Of a DNA stretch of 64,000 nucleotides, positions 1-9,094 are shown piece by piece (positions within the stretch are counted from its first letter, which is position 1; each line of letters opens with the position of its first letter). The stretch is from Mucilaginibacter cryoferens (GTDB taxonomy: Bacteria > Bacteroidota > Bacteroidia > Sphingobacteriales > Sphingobacteriaceae). The notes under the pieces were generated by a model. It made no database searches, was not told the origin of the DNA, and was given only the letters and a program-made list of their open reading frames with translations. The stretch is from the NCBI RefSeq assembly GCF_014205845.1, contig NZ_JACHCR010000014.1, positions 1-64,000 on the forward strand, written 5' to 3'. A program made the position numbers and the translations under genes.

Positions 1-100
1 TCGATGCATTTAGAAGAGAAAAAGCTATATTCACAAATCACATCTGACAACTTATAAAACAACCCAACTGTCAGATCAAATAGTGGCTATTACAGCTAAA

Positions 101-123
101 AACACATCGGCCGGAGATGTGTT
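101..123. terminator. hairpin, possible terminator
   Basis: Eight-bp inverted repeat AACACATC/GATGTGTT with a 7-nt loop. On the minus strand it is followed by TTTT. It could be a second stop for the SusC/SusD operon or the end of a gene left of the window. Confidence 0.4.
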
Positions 124-145
124 TCTTAAAAACTAATTTGAGTTA

Positions 146-180
146 ATAAAGAAAGGGGAGAAATTCTCCCCCTTCTTTAT
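146..180 (-). terminator. terminator of the tlpA-susC-susD operon
   Basis: Strong interrupted inverted repeat (ATAAAGAA, one unpaired base, GGGGAG on the left arm). It overlaps the TAA stop of the SusD gene (177-179). No long U-run follows, but position and stem strength fit the end of the minus-strand operon. Confidence 0.6.
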
Positions 181-1556
181 CTGGTATTCTGACTTATCCC
201 GCTCTCTTGTATCACACTTACCGGTATCAGCCAGGCATATCGCTTGTCGTTGGGCGGTAAAGTATAGATTTTCCCATTAATTACTCTTGTTAACGTCTTC
301 GCATATTGCGGCTCCTTGTTGAGCCTTCTCAAATCACTCCATCTGATCTCACTTCTGAAAGCCAGTTCCTTTCTGCGTTCCGGCAAAATCACCTGCAATG
401 GATTTGCATGATTCGCGGGGTAAGGTATAAAGCTTGATTTAGCATATCGTTTAACCAACAACAGATTCAAATCGGCAATGGCATTGGAGTTGTTGCCAAG
501 TCTTGCATAAGTTTCAGCCCTGATCAGCAGCATTTCATCTACAGCGATGCCACCAAATAATGAACCATAACTCTGCCCGGTATAATCTCCTTTAAACTCA
601 TAATAACCATCATCCGCGTAGGTATAAAAAATATGCTTACGAAGATCATTATTCGTATAGGTTGCATAGAGATTGGTATCTACCCGTGCATAATAAGGGT
701 TTAAAACACCATCCCTGCCGGATGTCGTTGCGTGAAAGATCACTTCATCATTGAACTGGCTGATCGGATTGGCGAGTGTGCTGTCCAGTGTATTGTAATC
801 CATTAATTTGTTGTATAACTGCAAACAGGAATCTGCATATTTATTGGCATTGGCATAATCACCCATCGCAAGATACGTACGCGCCAATGCTCCGTAAGCC
901 GCAGGCTTAGATGGCCTTGTTTTTACTTTTGGCTGTACCGGTAATAAAGGCAGGGATGATCTCAGATCGCTGATAATTTGCTGATAGGTTTCCTGCATAG
1001 AACTTCGGGTCGTCTTAACAGTGATATCCGCACTTAAACGTAAGGGTATCCCAGGGATGCTATTGCTGTTTTGCGCATCATAGGGTAATGAAAAAATATT
1101 GGCCACCTGGAAAAAGGTATATCCCCGGAAGAATAAGGCACTTCCCTTAATGGATGCCCCACCCTGAAGATAGTTTTTGTTCAAACCATCCAAAACCACA
1201 TTACAACGTTCAATCATATTGTAGGCATAATTGTAGTCCAGGTCATTGGCGGCATTCGCACCCCAAACGTAAGTAAGCTGATCATTGGTTGAAAAATTTG
1301 ACAGATCACTTGCCTTTAAAAAATAATCATCGCTGCCAATATCTCCCGCAAAGGGGTAATCCAGGTTTAAGAAATTGTTATCCAGAATAGCCTGGAAATC
1401 CTGCAACGTTGATGGTACAGCCAAAGTTTTGTCGGGCTTGGCATCCAGGTATTTTTTACAGGAAGCGAGTACCAGGCAGGTTAAAAGTAATAGCAACCAT
1501 TTCGTGTAACTGCATTGGTGCATTAGTCGTATATAAAGGGAGTTTTGCTTTTTCAT
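177..1556 (-). CDS. RagB/SusD-family outer-membrane nutrient-binding lipoprotein
   Basis: A 459-aa surface lipoprotein that should act as the lid of the adjacent SusC-type transporter and capture oligomeric substrate outside the outer membrane. The N terminus has a hydrophobic stretch ending in lipobox L-A-S-C (Cys33). The TPR-rich SusD fold is suggested by the mid-region ending in RLGNNSNAIADLN and the C-terminal ERRKELAFRSEIRWSDLRR segment, typical of the RagB/SusD C-terminal domain. It is the last gene of a minus-strand operon, 25 bp after the SusC gene, with a hairpin at its stop codon. At 459 aa it is slightly shorter than the usual 480-600 aa. The substrate cannot be read from sequence; no glycoside hydrolase lies next to it, so a peptide or other cargo is as likely as a glycan. 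Confidence 0.9.
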   Translation of the reverse strand: MKKQNSLYIRLMHQCSYTKWLLLLLTCLVLASCKKYLDAKPDKTLAVPSTLQDFQAILDNNFLNLDYPFAGDIGSDDYFLKASDLSNFSTNDQLTYVWGANAANDLDYNYAYNMIERCNVVLDGLNKNYLQGGASIKGSALFFRGYTFFQVANIFSLPYDAQNSNSIPGIPLRLSADITVKTTRSSMQETYQQIISDLRSSLPLLPVQPKVKTRPSKPAAYGALARTYLAMGDYANANKYADSCLQLYNKLMDYNTLDSTLANPISQFNDEVIFHATTSGRDGVLNPYYARVDTNLYATYTNNDLRKHIFYTYADDGYYEFKGDYTGQSYGSLFGGIAVDEMLLIRAETYARLGNNSNAIADLNLLLVKRYAKSSFIPYPANHANPLQVILPERRKELAFRSEIRWSDLRRLNKEPQYAKTLTRVINGKIYTLPPNDKRYAWLIPVSVIQESGISQNTR

Positions 1557-1581
1557 ATTAATTCTAATTTTAGCAGTAGTA

Positions 1582-4500
1582 TCATAAATCTATTTTGCAT
1601 CCAAAGGCTATTGTTCTCACCGCAGGAAGCGACTGTCCGTAATCAGGGTCGAGGCCAAGCTTATTTGCCCGCCAAAGGATGGCAATGTTATTGGCATAGG
1701 TATAAAACAAAATACCCTTTACCGGCAGTCGTGGATAGTTCGACCTGTTGAACTGATAACTTAGCCTTATATCCTGCAAACGGATATTGTCCCCTTTCTC
1801 CACTGTAATGCTGGAATAATCGTAAACCGCGTCACGGCTGCTGTTGGCCGGATAGATCATGGAGGGTACATTGGTGTTTTTTTCATCACCGGGTTTCTGC
1901 CAGCGGTTTTCGTATTCACTATAACCTATCCAGCTATTGAATAGGCTGTAATAACTCAGCGCATTCCTACGGAAATAATAATCAAAACGATAAGTCAGGT
2001 TAACCGAAAGGGCAAAACCTTTATATTCAAAATCATTGCGCAGGGAACCGAAGTATTGAGGTAAGGCAGAGCCATGAAATACCAGATCATTGAACCCTGC
2101 CGAACTGGTAATGGCATTGTAATCCTGACTTACTTTCCCATTCAGATATGCTTGCGGATTTCCGGTAGCCGGGTCAAGCCCTGCCCATTTATAGCTTACG
2201 ATTTCGTAAGCCGCTTGTCCTATAATGGGTGAAATCAGGGAGCCGTTGCCGATATAAGCGGTGGGATTTGACGGGGTATAAAGATATTGGGCAACCTTGT
2301 TTTTATTCATAGAAAACAAGAATGCCGAGTTCCAGTTAAAGCCGCCCCGCAGATTGATCGTATTCAGCGTAAAATCAAAACCATGCGTTTTTAGGTTGGC
2401 GCTGTTCTCATTCAAATAGTCACCCGCCCCTATCGTCAGATCGGCGGGAACAAGCCCGATCAAATCCGTTGCGTTTTTGTAATAGTATTCCAGACTTCCT
2501 GAAATGCGGTTACCCTGGGTGCCAAAATCAAGTCCTAAATTAAACATGCCTATCTTCTCCCATCGCAGGTTGGGATTAGGGAAATTGGTAATATTGGCAA
2601 AGGGTAGTCCGGTAATACTGTTAGCGGAGTTTGGCGTGTTATACTGTATGGTTGTTAACGCCGGTATGGTATTGTTGACATTACCGCTATAACCAAAGGT
2701 ACCCCTCAGCTTCAGATAAGGCAATGCGGCTACATGATAAAATTTCTCATCCGATAATAGCCAGGATGCACCAGTTGACCAAAGAGGTACCCATTTACGG
2801 TTAGTTTCTACCCCAAAAAGATTGGATGCATCCCGGCGCGCGCTCAGGCTAACTGTGTAGCGGTTATTATAAGTGTAAGAACCATTGCCGTAAACAGAAA
2901 CAGTCCGGTTTAGCAGACCGCTAAAGGAATTGACATAAGGAACCGCGGCATTGACCCCTAAATTGCCATACTGCGGGTAGAGATTAACAAGATCTACAGC
3001 AGAAGAGGTTAACGATTCACTATAGTAGCCATAGGTTCTTTCTTTGCTGATGTCGGTACTGTTTTGGGTAATCTCTGCTCCGGCAATGGCATTAACACGA
3101 TGTTTTTGGTGCCAGTCTTTATTAAAATTAAGCTGGCCTCGTATATCATTTGACTTTAAATGGTTTTGTGTAAGGTCAAGTATTCCCCCATCAGGAATAA
3201 TTTGAGTAAGGGTATTACCGGCCACCTGCGTGTAACGGTTGATGAGGTTACGGGTAAAATAAGTATCAGGGCTGTAATAATTTCTTACGTTACCATCTGT
3301 GTTTTCATATTGGTAACGTACTTCGACGCTTAAAGCGGGTGTAAACTGATAGGATAAACCGGCATTCAATAAGATGTCATGTAACTTATTGGTATTATCC
3401 GCAAGCTGAATTTCCTGTAATGGACGGTATTTCCAGTCCAGTAATGTGCCATGACCTACGGTATCAATATAGTTATAACGGTAATCTTTGGCTATGGGCA
3501 ATGGATTACCGCTGGCATCGGCTAATTGTGCATAGGGATAAAGCCCGGTTTTACCACCGCCCGGATAGATACTGCCATATCCTCCCTGGCTGTTGGTGAT
3601 TGTATTACTTTGTGTGTATTGGATACTGGTTTGTAATTGCAGGTTTTTTACCGGCCTGTACGTATTACTATTTCTGAATGTAAAACGGCCATACTGATTA
3701 CCTACCAGGCTTTGCAGATTACGGTCGTACCCTACAGAAAGGTTATTACTCATATTATTGGTTCCGCCAGCAATCTGAATATTATGCTGCTGACTAAATG
3801 CCTGCCGATAAACATATTTTTCAAAATCATTACGTACATCAATGTTCCGTAAAGCATCAATCTGTACGCCCGCAGTGGCAGCAGAGATTATTCCCAATTT
3901 TTGCTGATTTAAAATTTCAACAACAGGAGAAATCACGGGCCGCCTTCTATTGCTCAAAGCAGACGTATAGTTTCCGTTGGTAAACAGATATTCTTCCACA
4001 TCAATAAAATCCGAAGAACTAATCATGGGCAGATAAAACAGATCTGGCTTGGCTGCCACGGTAAAGTTGGTATTCAGCGTTATTGCCAAAGGTTGGTTGT
4101 ATTTGCCCTTTTTAGTTGTGATTACAATTACCCCATTCCCGGCCTTTGTTCCCCATATAGAGCTTGCCGCTGCATCTTTTAATATCGTGATGCTTTCTAC
4201 ATCGTTTGGATTAATATTGTTAACATCGCCATCATAAGGGAAATTGTCCAAGATGATCAGCGGCTTGCTGATGGTGCTGGTCAATGTACTTAATCCGCGA
4301 ACACTAAAATTCGTTGTGCCTGTGCCACGCTTGTCAAACAAAATGCTGCTGGCAATGCCGTCCAGGCGGGTGAGCACATTCGTGCTCACCTCTCGGTCAA
4401 TTAACTTGTTACTGATCTGTTCAAATGAACCGGTGGCACGTTCCCTGGGTAAATGCTGATAACCTGTAGAAACGACCACTTCCTGGAGTGTGCGGGTATC

Positions 4501-4794
4501 GGGTGCTAAAGTGAAAGTCAAAGGAGCTTTAAGCGGTAGATTCAACGGCACTTCCGAATTGATATAACCGATATAGGTAATTTGCAAGGTATCCGGCAGA
4601 CGTGCCAGTTGAAAGTGGAAGCCCCCGTTTTTATCGGTAATGGCAGAAAGAGGTTGCCCCTTTAGTTTAACGGTCGCCCCTGATAACGGGCTGCCATCCC
4701 GGGCATCAGTAACCCGGCCATTGATAATCTGCTGGGCCCTGAGAAATGCAGGGATGAGCAGCAGTATAAATAATAAGTATATCGTTCTTTTCAT
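1582..4794 (-). CDS. SusC/RagA-type TonB-linked outer-membrane transporter
   Basis: A 1070-aa TonB-dependent porin that imports the substrate captured by its SusD partner, using proton-motive force via TonB. It opens with a signal peptide (KRTIYLLFILLLIPAFLRAQ), then a carboxypeptidase-D regulatory-like domain (about 23-100, INGRVTDARDGSPLSGATV), then the plug domain with the family signature around VESITILKDAAASSIWGTKAGNGVIVI broken up in the usual way (about 195-230), then a long beta-barrel. ERATGSFEQIS at about 117 is typical of SusC plugs. It lies between a TlpA-like gene (35 bp upstream) and SusD (25 bp downstream) in one operon. TlpA-linked SusC/D pairs occur repeatedly in Sphingobacteriaceae; their cargo is not established here. 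Confidence 0.93.
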   Translation of the reverse strand: MKRTIYLLFILLLIPAFLRAQQIINGRVTDARDGSPLSGATVKLKGQPLSAITDKNGGFHFQLARLPDTLQITYIGYINSEVPLNLPLKAPLTFTLAPDTRTLQEVVVSTGYQHLPRERATGSFEQISNKLIDREVSTNVLTRLDGIASSILFDKRGTGTTNFSVRGLSTLTSTISKPLIILDNFPYDGDVNNINPNDVESITILKDAAASSIWGTKAGNGVIVITTKKGKYNQPLAITLNTNFTVAAKPDLFYLPMISSSDFIDVEEYLFTNGNYTSALSNRRRPVISPVVEILNQQKLGIISAATAGVQIDALRNIDVRNDFEKYVYRQAFSQQHNIQIAGGTNNMSNNLSVGYDRNLQSLVGNQYGRFTFRNSNTYRPVKNLQLQTSIQYTQSNTITNSQGGYGSIYPGGGKTGLYPYAQLADASGNPLPIAKDYRYNYIDTVGHGTLLDWKYRPLQEIQLADNTNKLHDILLNAGLSYQFTPALSVEVRYQYENTDGNVRNYYSPDTYFTRNLINRYTQVAGNTLTQIIPDGGILDLTQNHLKSNDIRGQLNFNKDWHQKHRVNAIAGAEITQNSTDISKERTYGYYSESLTSSAVDLVNLYPQYGNLGVNAAVPYVNSFSGLLNRTVSVYGNGSYTYNNRYTVSLSARRDASNLFGVETNRKWVPLWSTGASWLLSDEKFYHVAALPYLKLRGTFGYSGNVNNTIPALTTIQYNTPNSANSITGLPFANITNFPNPNLRWEKIGMFNLGLDFGTQGNRISGSLEYYYKNATDLIGLVPADLTIGAGDYLNENSANLKTHGFDFTLNTINLRGGFNWNSAFLFSMNKNKVAQYLYTPSNPTAYIGNGSLISPIIGQAAYEIVSYKWAGLDPATGNPQAYLNGKVSQDYNAITSSAGFNDLVFHGSALPQYFGSLRNDFEYKGFALSVNLTYRFDYYFRRNALSYYSLFNSWIGYSEYENRWQKPGDEKNTNVPSMIYPANSSRDAVYDYSSITVEKGDNIRLQDIRLSYQFNRSNYPRLPVKGILFYTYANNIAILWRANKLGLDPDYGQSLPAVRTIAFGCKIDL

Positions 4795-4829
4795 CTAAAC
4801 GGTTCGTTAAGGTTAAAATGATCTGTTAA

Positions 4830-6164
4830 TTATCTGGTGATTGATTCCAAAGCAGGGCTTGAAATCAAATCTCTTTCCTCGGTCAAAACAAACATGTCCA
4901 GCTTTCTCGTTTGCTTTATAAATTCAAAGCCAAGTGGCTTTAACACGACGTTCCATTCACCAATTGTTACCGGAAGGGTTTTGAAATCAAGATCGAAAGG
5001 CGCTGTTGTTGCTGATTCGTTTATTACTGGTATCGCATTTTCTTTTTGATTAAGCAGCCATTCCAGATCGGCTGCCTGAATGTGGTGTGTAAACAAAGGA
5101 TGATTTGGGTTCAATTGAATATCCTTTTTTGCATAAGCGGTTTGCAGCGTGGCCGGACTGTCTTTTCGTTTTAGTATCCAGCAATCCGTTTCCCGTTCCT
5201 GCACCGATCCTTTTATTTTCAGCAGGTATTCGATTTGAAGTTGCAGTTGTTTTAATACTTCGCTCTCTGAAAAACCGACAGGGACAATAGCTTCATAGCT
5301 ATAAGTATGCGTTTTAAGCCATTCGTCATAATAACCGGATTGGGCAGCATACACGTAAACGTTAGAATGATCTGTTGGAAGTATTCTCCGGGTTGCCATA
5401 AAAGGCAGGCCGCTGTTTAAGATCAGCGCATAAAGGTTGAGTACAGGTTGATTGACAAATGAAAAGCGTTTGGTTTGGGTCGGTGTATCCGTTTTCACCT
5501 GTTGTGCAGGTGGAACTCCTTCGAGATAGCCTGTAAAAGCAGTACTGTATAAAAATGATCCCGGTTTTAATTTTACATTATTATCCGAAAAGAATAATGG
5601 TTTATCTGCATTATAGTCCAGTTTATCGTTTTTAAAATCCCATAGCGGTTTTTGACCTTTTAAAACCTGCTCAATATTCTGGGCAGTAACATATTCGTCA
5701 GTTGTAACTGCGATGAGTTTACCTTGCGGATCGATCCAAACCTCATGAGGCAGCTGATTATGGGGGAACAGTTTTGTTAATACTTGATCATTTACTACGG
5801 AAGTAATCTTGTAACTTTTCAGAAAAGCACTACTGAGCAAAAAATTCTGGATGTTTTCAAGTTTTTGTCCTGTAACAGGTAGGATATATGCTCTATCCAA
5901 AAATGTCCTATTCAAAGTATTTGCTTGTGGCAAAAACTTAATACAACTGCTGCACCAGGTATCCCAAAAATCAAGAATGAGTAGCTTGCCTTTAAAGGCT
6001 GATATTTTGGCGGTTTTAGCAGGGTAATTGATGATGTTGTTGATGGTAATATCGGGTACGATGTCGCCGATTTTGAGAGTGGTGATCGTGGGTTTATCCT
6101 GGGCGCTCGCGGTTAATTTTAAGCAAAGCGTGGCCAGTACGATGTATATCGTTAATTTTTTCAT
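4830..6164 (-). CDS. TlpA-like thioredoxin-fold exported protein
   Basis: A 444-aa exported protein with a thioredoxin/AhpC-TSA domain near the N terminus. It has a signal peptide (residues 1-22, ending TASAQ), a lead-in strand KIGDIVPDITINNI, and the redox motif W-C71-S-S-C74 in FWDTWCSSCIKFLP. After about residue 175 it carries an extended domain with no motif I recognise. It probably acts in the periplasm as a disulfide reductase or as an assembly factor for the two outer-membrane proteins encoded downstream. It is the first gene of the operon and is preceded by a leader of about 460 nt. The fusion of TlpA-like and unknown domains recurs in Bacteroidota SusC/D loci. Confidence 0.85.
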   Translation of the reverse strand: MKKLTIYIVLATLCLKLTASAQDKPTITTLKIGDIVPDITINNIINYPAKTAKISAFKGKLLILDFWDTWCSSCIKFLPQANTLNRTFLDRAYILPVTGQKLENIQNFLLSSAFLKSYKITSVVNDQVLTKLFPHNQLPHEVWIDPQGKLIAVTTDEYVTAQNIEQVLKGQKPLWDFKNDKLDYNADKPLFFSDNNVKLKPGSFLYSTAFTGYLEGVPPAQQVKTDTPTQTKRFSFVNQPVLNLYALILNSGLPFMATRRILPTDHSNVYVYAAQSGYYDEWLKTHTYSYEAIVPVGFSESEVLKQLQLQIEYLLKIKGSVQERETDCWILKRKDSPATLQTAYAKKDIQLNPNHPLFTHHIQAADLEWLLNQKENAIPVINESATTAPFDLDFKTLPVTIGEWNVVLKPLGFEFIKQTRKLDMFVLTEERDLISSPALESITR

Positions 6165-6286
6165 GAAGTTTCTTTAGCTGGTTTGGTTAAAGGGTCGTCA
6201 GATTAAGACTATGAAAAGGAAAACGGCAACCTGAAATGGACTATTAACTATTAAGCTGATCTTAGATTGCCGTTTGTTCTGACAAC

Positions 6287-6430
6287 TCAATCCGGAGATT
6301 TGATGATATTTTTAAAGCGGTTTTTGAGGAATTGAGATGAAATTACTTGGCTAAATAAAACACACACAATATAATGCTTGCTGTAATAAGCAACATTTGT
6401 GGAATCAGTATGTGTTTGTTTTGTACTCAT
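6287..6430 (-). CDS. possible 47-aa leader peptide
   Basis: A short reading frame (starts MSTKQTHTDSTNVAYY, ends NIIKSPD) inside the leader of the tlpA-susC-susD operon. It lies between the structured segment (6463-6641) and the TlpA start. It has no signal peptide or motif I recognise. It could be a regulatory upstream ORF, a small peptide gene, or chance. Confidence 0.25.
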   Translation of the reverse strand: MSTKQTHTDSTNVAYYSKHYIVCVLFSQVISSQFLKNRFKNIIKSPD

Positions 6431-6462
6431 TATTGTGAATCAATAACGAGCCTTTGAGACTG

Positions 6463-6641
6463 AACCCTTAGAAGGGGTTGGCAACTTGCAGTCTATCTAA
6501 TTGCAACCGAGGTACTGCTAAGGACCCGCCTTGCTTAAATAATTTTAAGCTTCAGCTTCAGCATTCCTTTCGGAATGACTATCGTACAAAAAGATATAAG
6601 CAAGCGCCAACCCCACCTAAAAGGTAGGGCCTACAAATATA
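6463..6641 (-). promoter_or_regulatory. promoter and structured leader of tlpA-susC-susD
   Basis: A perfect -7 box TATATTTG (minus strand) is at 6634-6641, which places transcription start near 6628. The first part of the RNA would hold a hairpin CCTACC-ttttа-type loop-GGTGGG (about 6611-6629). Then GGGGTTGGC (6606-6614) is exactly complementary to GCCAACCCC at 6474-6482. The same 3' strand can alternatively fold locally with AAGGGTT (6463-6479). Such mutually exclusive pairings are typical of attenuators and riboswitches, but it matches no riboswitch class I know. Confidence 0.45.
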
Positions 6642-6776
6642 GAATTTGGCGCTTAACTTACACTCGCACGATAAATTAGCAGTTTTCGGCTACGAGGCTC
6701 GTCTGTATTATTAATCGTATTTTAAATCATTGTTTGCTCAATTGTTTCTATCCTGAATTTTAAAAGGTAAATATAA

Positions 6777-6808
6777 TGATAAATGTCATACCTGTATGTC
6801 ATTTATCA
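6777..6808. promoter_or_regulatory. palindromic operator upstream of the XRE regulator
   Basis: A 32-nt interrupted palindrome: TGATAAATG, t, CATAC, ct, GTATG, t, CATTTATCA. It lies just upstream of a TATCTTTT -7-like box (6820-6827) and the HTH gene, so autoregulation by that protein is the simple reading. Confidence 0.55.
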
Positions 6809-6836
6809 ACTTTTTTTTCTATCTTTTTATAGTTCG

Positions 6837-7088
6837 ATGAATGAGAACTTTAAAATGGCTGCCATTGAACAATATGTAATTGATTTCGTAATCAAATTAC
6901 GGGACAAACACAATTTAAATCAGGAAGACATAGCCACAATTTTAGGTGTTAAAAGAACCTTTATAACTAATGTTGAAAGCGCAAAAAACCGCGCGAAATA
7001 CAATCTCTCACATATAGATAAATTAGCTGATCATTTCGGCATTTCACCAAAAGATTTCCTGCCTGAAAAATCTTTAATTAAAGAATAA
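6837..7088 (+). CDS. XRE-family helix-turn-helix regulator
   Basis: An 83-aa one-domain DNA-binding protein. The HTH spans roughly residues 15-70 (KLRDKHNLNQEDIATILGV, then KRTFITNVESAKNRAKYNL, ending in HIDKLADHFGISPKDFLP), the standard Cro/C1 arrangement. I choose the ATG at 6837. An in-frame ATG at 6783 lies inside the palindromic operator and upstream of the likely -7 box, so it should not be translated. The gene is convergent with the relaxase gene and probably controls the mobile module or itself through the operator at 6777-6808. Confidence 0.8.
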   Translation: MNENFKMAAIEQYVIDFVIKLRDKHNLNQEDIATILGVKRTFITNVESAKNRAKYNLSHIDKLADHFGISPKDFLPEKSLIKE

Positions 7089-7119
7089 AGGTTTATTAGC
7101 CAATCCTCATATTTCCTTG

Positions 7120-8070
7120 TTATCTCGTATTAGTCCTCGCTTGCCTTTTTCTATGACGATTTCTCCCATGTATAGCCTCATCATCCACATCGTCTTTGAT
7201 ATCTATATGGACGGGGCTTATAAAGCCGTCAAAAGACTGGTCTATAGCGGCGGGATCTGAATAAATGCCAGTTGCTAATTCCATGTCGGGCTGATCTTGG
7301 GAAAGGCCGGTGCCTGAGCGTACAACCTCTTCTTTCTGATTACGTGCTTCTATCTGCACCCGCTCGGCCAAGCTGCCGTTTTTCTGTGCATTGGCATAGG
7401 CCATTGTGTCTTTAAGTTGCCTGTCAAACTCAAATAATTCGTCAAACAGCGTTTCACCACACTGTTTAAAAGCCACTCGATCAAACTGCCCCATCTTTTT
7501 AGAATGATCTTCATTCTTTCCTCTTGATGTATTCATCGGGCTAAGCTTGATTTTGTTGGTCGCATCTTTTCTACTGACAATGACCTGCACATGCATCTGC
7601 TCGCCCTCCTTATAATCTCCCCGCTTTTTAATACCCTTTTTAACCTCTGGATCATTGTGGGTGTAATAACGGTAGTTTTCCAGCTTCCCAAACCAGATCA
7701 GATCTTCGTGGCTGTTAATACCATCCCGTTTAAAATTCTGTGCGTAGGCATCCATCACCCTAACAGCAAACCCTTTCATCTGGGCTTTGGCACCATCCTC
7801 GCCGTATTGTTCCTTTAAAAAGGCGATCTCCTTTTGACTGGGGCTGATATTAAGCAGGAAGAATTTAGCATCGTCCTTACCCAGTTTGGCGATATTATTG
7901 TCTATTGTCCGCATGGCCACGTATGGATCTATTCTGACCTGCCCGCCGTTGAACCAATACTCGGGTTCATCCTTATTATAAATCCGGTTCTCTTTTTCCA
8001 GGTAATGAACTAGTCCGCTGCTGCTGCTCTTGTTAGCCGCTTCTTTACTATCGGTAATATTGATAAACAT
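7120..8070 (-). CDS. MobB/DUF5712-like relaxase for mobilisation
   Basis: A 316-aa protein resembling the MobB (DUF5712) mobilisation proteins of Bacteroidota integrative elements, which nick oriT and lead the strand in conjugative transfer. Visible family features are the N-terminal FINITDSKEAANKSSSSGLV-type opening with HYLEKEN, the WFNGGQVRIDP segment, and a central EQMHVQVIVSRKD motif whose His would sit in the metal site. The C-terminal 60 residues are polar and end in a basic tail (GRNRHRKRQARTN). It lies 12 bp downstream of the BfmA/BtgA gene in one operon. No coupling protein or type IV secretion genes are in the window, so transfer would need help from another element. Confidence 0.75.
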   Translation of the reverse strand: MFINITDSKEAANKSSSSGLVHYLEKENRIYNKDEPEYWFNGGQVRIDPYVAMRTIDNNIAKLGKDDAKFFLLNISPSQKEIAFLKEQYGEDGAKAQMKGFAVRVMDAYAQNFKRDGINSHEDLIWFGKLENYRYYTHNDPEVKKGIKKRGDYKEGEQMHVQVIVSRKDATNKIKLSPMNTSRGKNEDHSKKMGQFDRVAFKQCGETLFDELFEFDRQLKDTMAYANAQKNGSLAERVQIEARNQKEEVVRSGTGLSQDQPDMELATGIYSDPAAIDQSFDGFISPVHIDIKDDVDDEAIHGRNRHRKRQARTNTR

Positions 8071-8082
8071 AAAGTCGATTCG

Positions 8083-8637
8083 TTATAATAACCTAATCTG
8101 CTCTTTGGTAATAGCGATCAGTTCATCTTTTTCCCTGCCCGGTGTCATCATACCAAAAGCCTCCCTGGATCTGATATAACCATCCAGGATAAACAAGAAC
8201 TGTTCTTTCAGCGTTTCCTTACTTTTCATAACCTTCAAAATCGCATCCATTACGCGGGCTACTTCCCCGAACGCCTTGGCATGGCTTTGCAGGTTATTTA
8301 ACACATCCACATTATGCTTCAGCACTTCGGAATTAAAGCGGTCGATGATCTTGCGCTGTGATTGGGAAACCCTATCCATCTCTGTTTTGATGGGAATGAG
8401 CAGTATATTTTCCTGTGCCTTAATAAAACCGATGTACTGTTGGTGGTTCTTCATCAGCGCATTTTTTAAGAGTTCATCATTCAGGTCTACAGGATCTTTC
8501 TTGCTTTTATAAAAATAATCGACCATCTGAATAAAAACCAGGCGCTTTGTCCGCCCCAGTTTAAGGGCGATCTTTTCAAACTTCTGGTCCACCACAATGG
8601 GGTATCGTACTGATCTTACATTAATATCTTCCATCAC
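8083..8637 (-). CDS. BfmA/BtgA-family mobilisation accessory protein
   Basis: A 184-aa protein of the BfmA/BtgA type: an N-terminal short DNA-binding segment (VRYPIVVDQKFEKIALKLGRTKRLVFIQMVDYF has the ribbon/helix look; shown in parts: VRYPIVVDQKF and LGRTKRLVFIQMV), then a long helical region rich in charged residues. Family members bind oriT and help the relaxase. It is the first gene of a two-gene mobilisation operon, directly next to the hairpin-rich non-coding segment 8640-8990 where its target would be expected. Confidence 0.75.
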   Translation of the reverse strand: MMEDINVRSVRYPIVVDQKFEKIALKLGRTKRLVFIQMVDYFYKSKKDPVDLNDELLKNALMKNHQQYIGFIKAQENILLIPIKTEMDRVSQSQRKIIDRFNSEVLKHNVDVLNNLQSHAKAFGEVARVMDAILKVMKSKETLKEQFLFILDGYIRSREAFGMMTPGREKDELIAITKEQIRLL

Positions 8638-8694
8638 TTCATTTCATTTGTTGGCATAAGGCTGTACAGACCTATATGCCTTTATATATCTATA

Positions 8695-8853
8695 CAGGAT
8701 ACTTGGCAGTATCCTGTTTTCTTCTTCTTTGCAGGTAAAAACGCGGTAAAGTATCCCCGGAGGATACGCAAAACCCCATTTGCAGCGCAAATGGCAAGCA
8801 AAGTAGGGCTCTGCCCAACTTCCGCTTGCTCCTTTTCTTCCATGAAGAAAAGG
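8695..8853. other. cluster of four perfect hairpins, candidate oriT region
   Basis: Four inverted repeats in 160 bp: CAGGATACT/AGTATCCTG (8695-8716), GTATCC/GGATAC (8751-8767), CCATTTGC/GCAAATGG (8776-8794) and CCTTTTCTTC/GAAGAAAAGG (8831-8853). All arms are perfect, with loops of 3-5 nt. The block lies just upstream of the bfmA/btgA-mobB operon, where oriT normally sits. I do not identify the nic site. Open frames here look non-coding. Confidence 0.5.
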
Positions 8854-9094
8854 ACATTTTGACGGCCTTACCCCACAGACCCCTGATATAAGAGAGTTGC
8901 AAGGATTAGTCGTATGGCACTTTAAAAACGGACCTGAATAATTGCTTTGCATAAATTATTTGATTTGCACCGATAGAAGATTTCTTTAGGTGTTTTGCTA
9001 TAAAGAGCGAGGTGTTCGCTGTGTGACTTCAACTCGTATCTGGATAACAGTATATCTAACTATCCTGATATCAGGCTATCGGCCGATCTTTAGA

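Noticed and set aside
6463..6641. Known riboswitch (TPP, cobalamin, SAM) in the leader
   Set aside because: The conserved cores of these classes are absent; only the alternative pairing is visible.
8644..8952. 102-aa reading frame on the minus strand
   Set aside because: It crosses all four hairpins of the oriT-like cluster and has the skewed composition of a chance frame.
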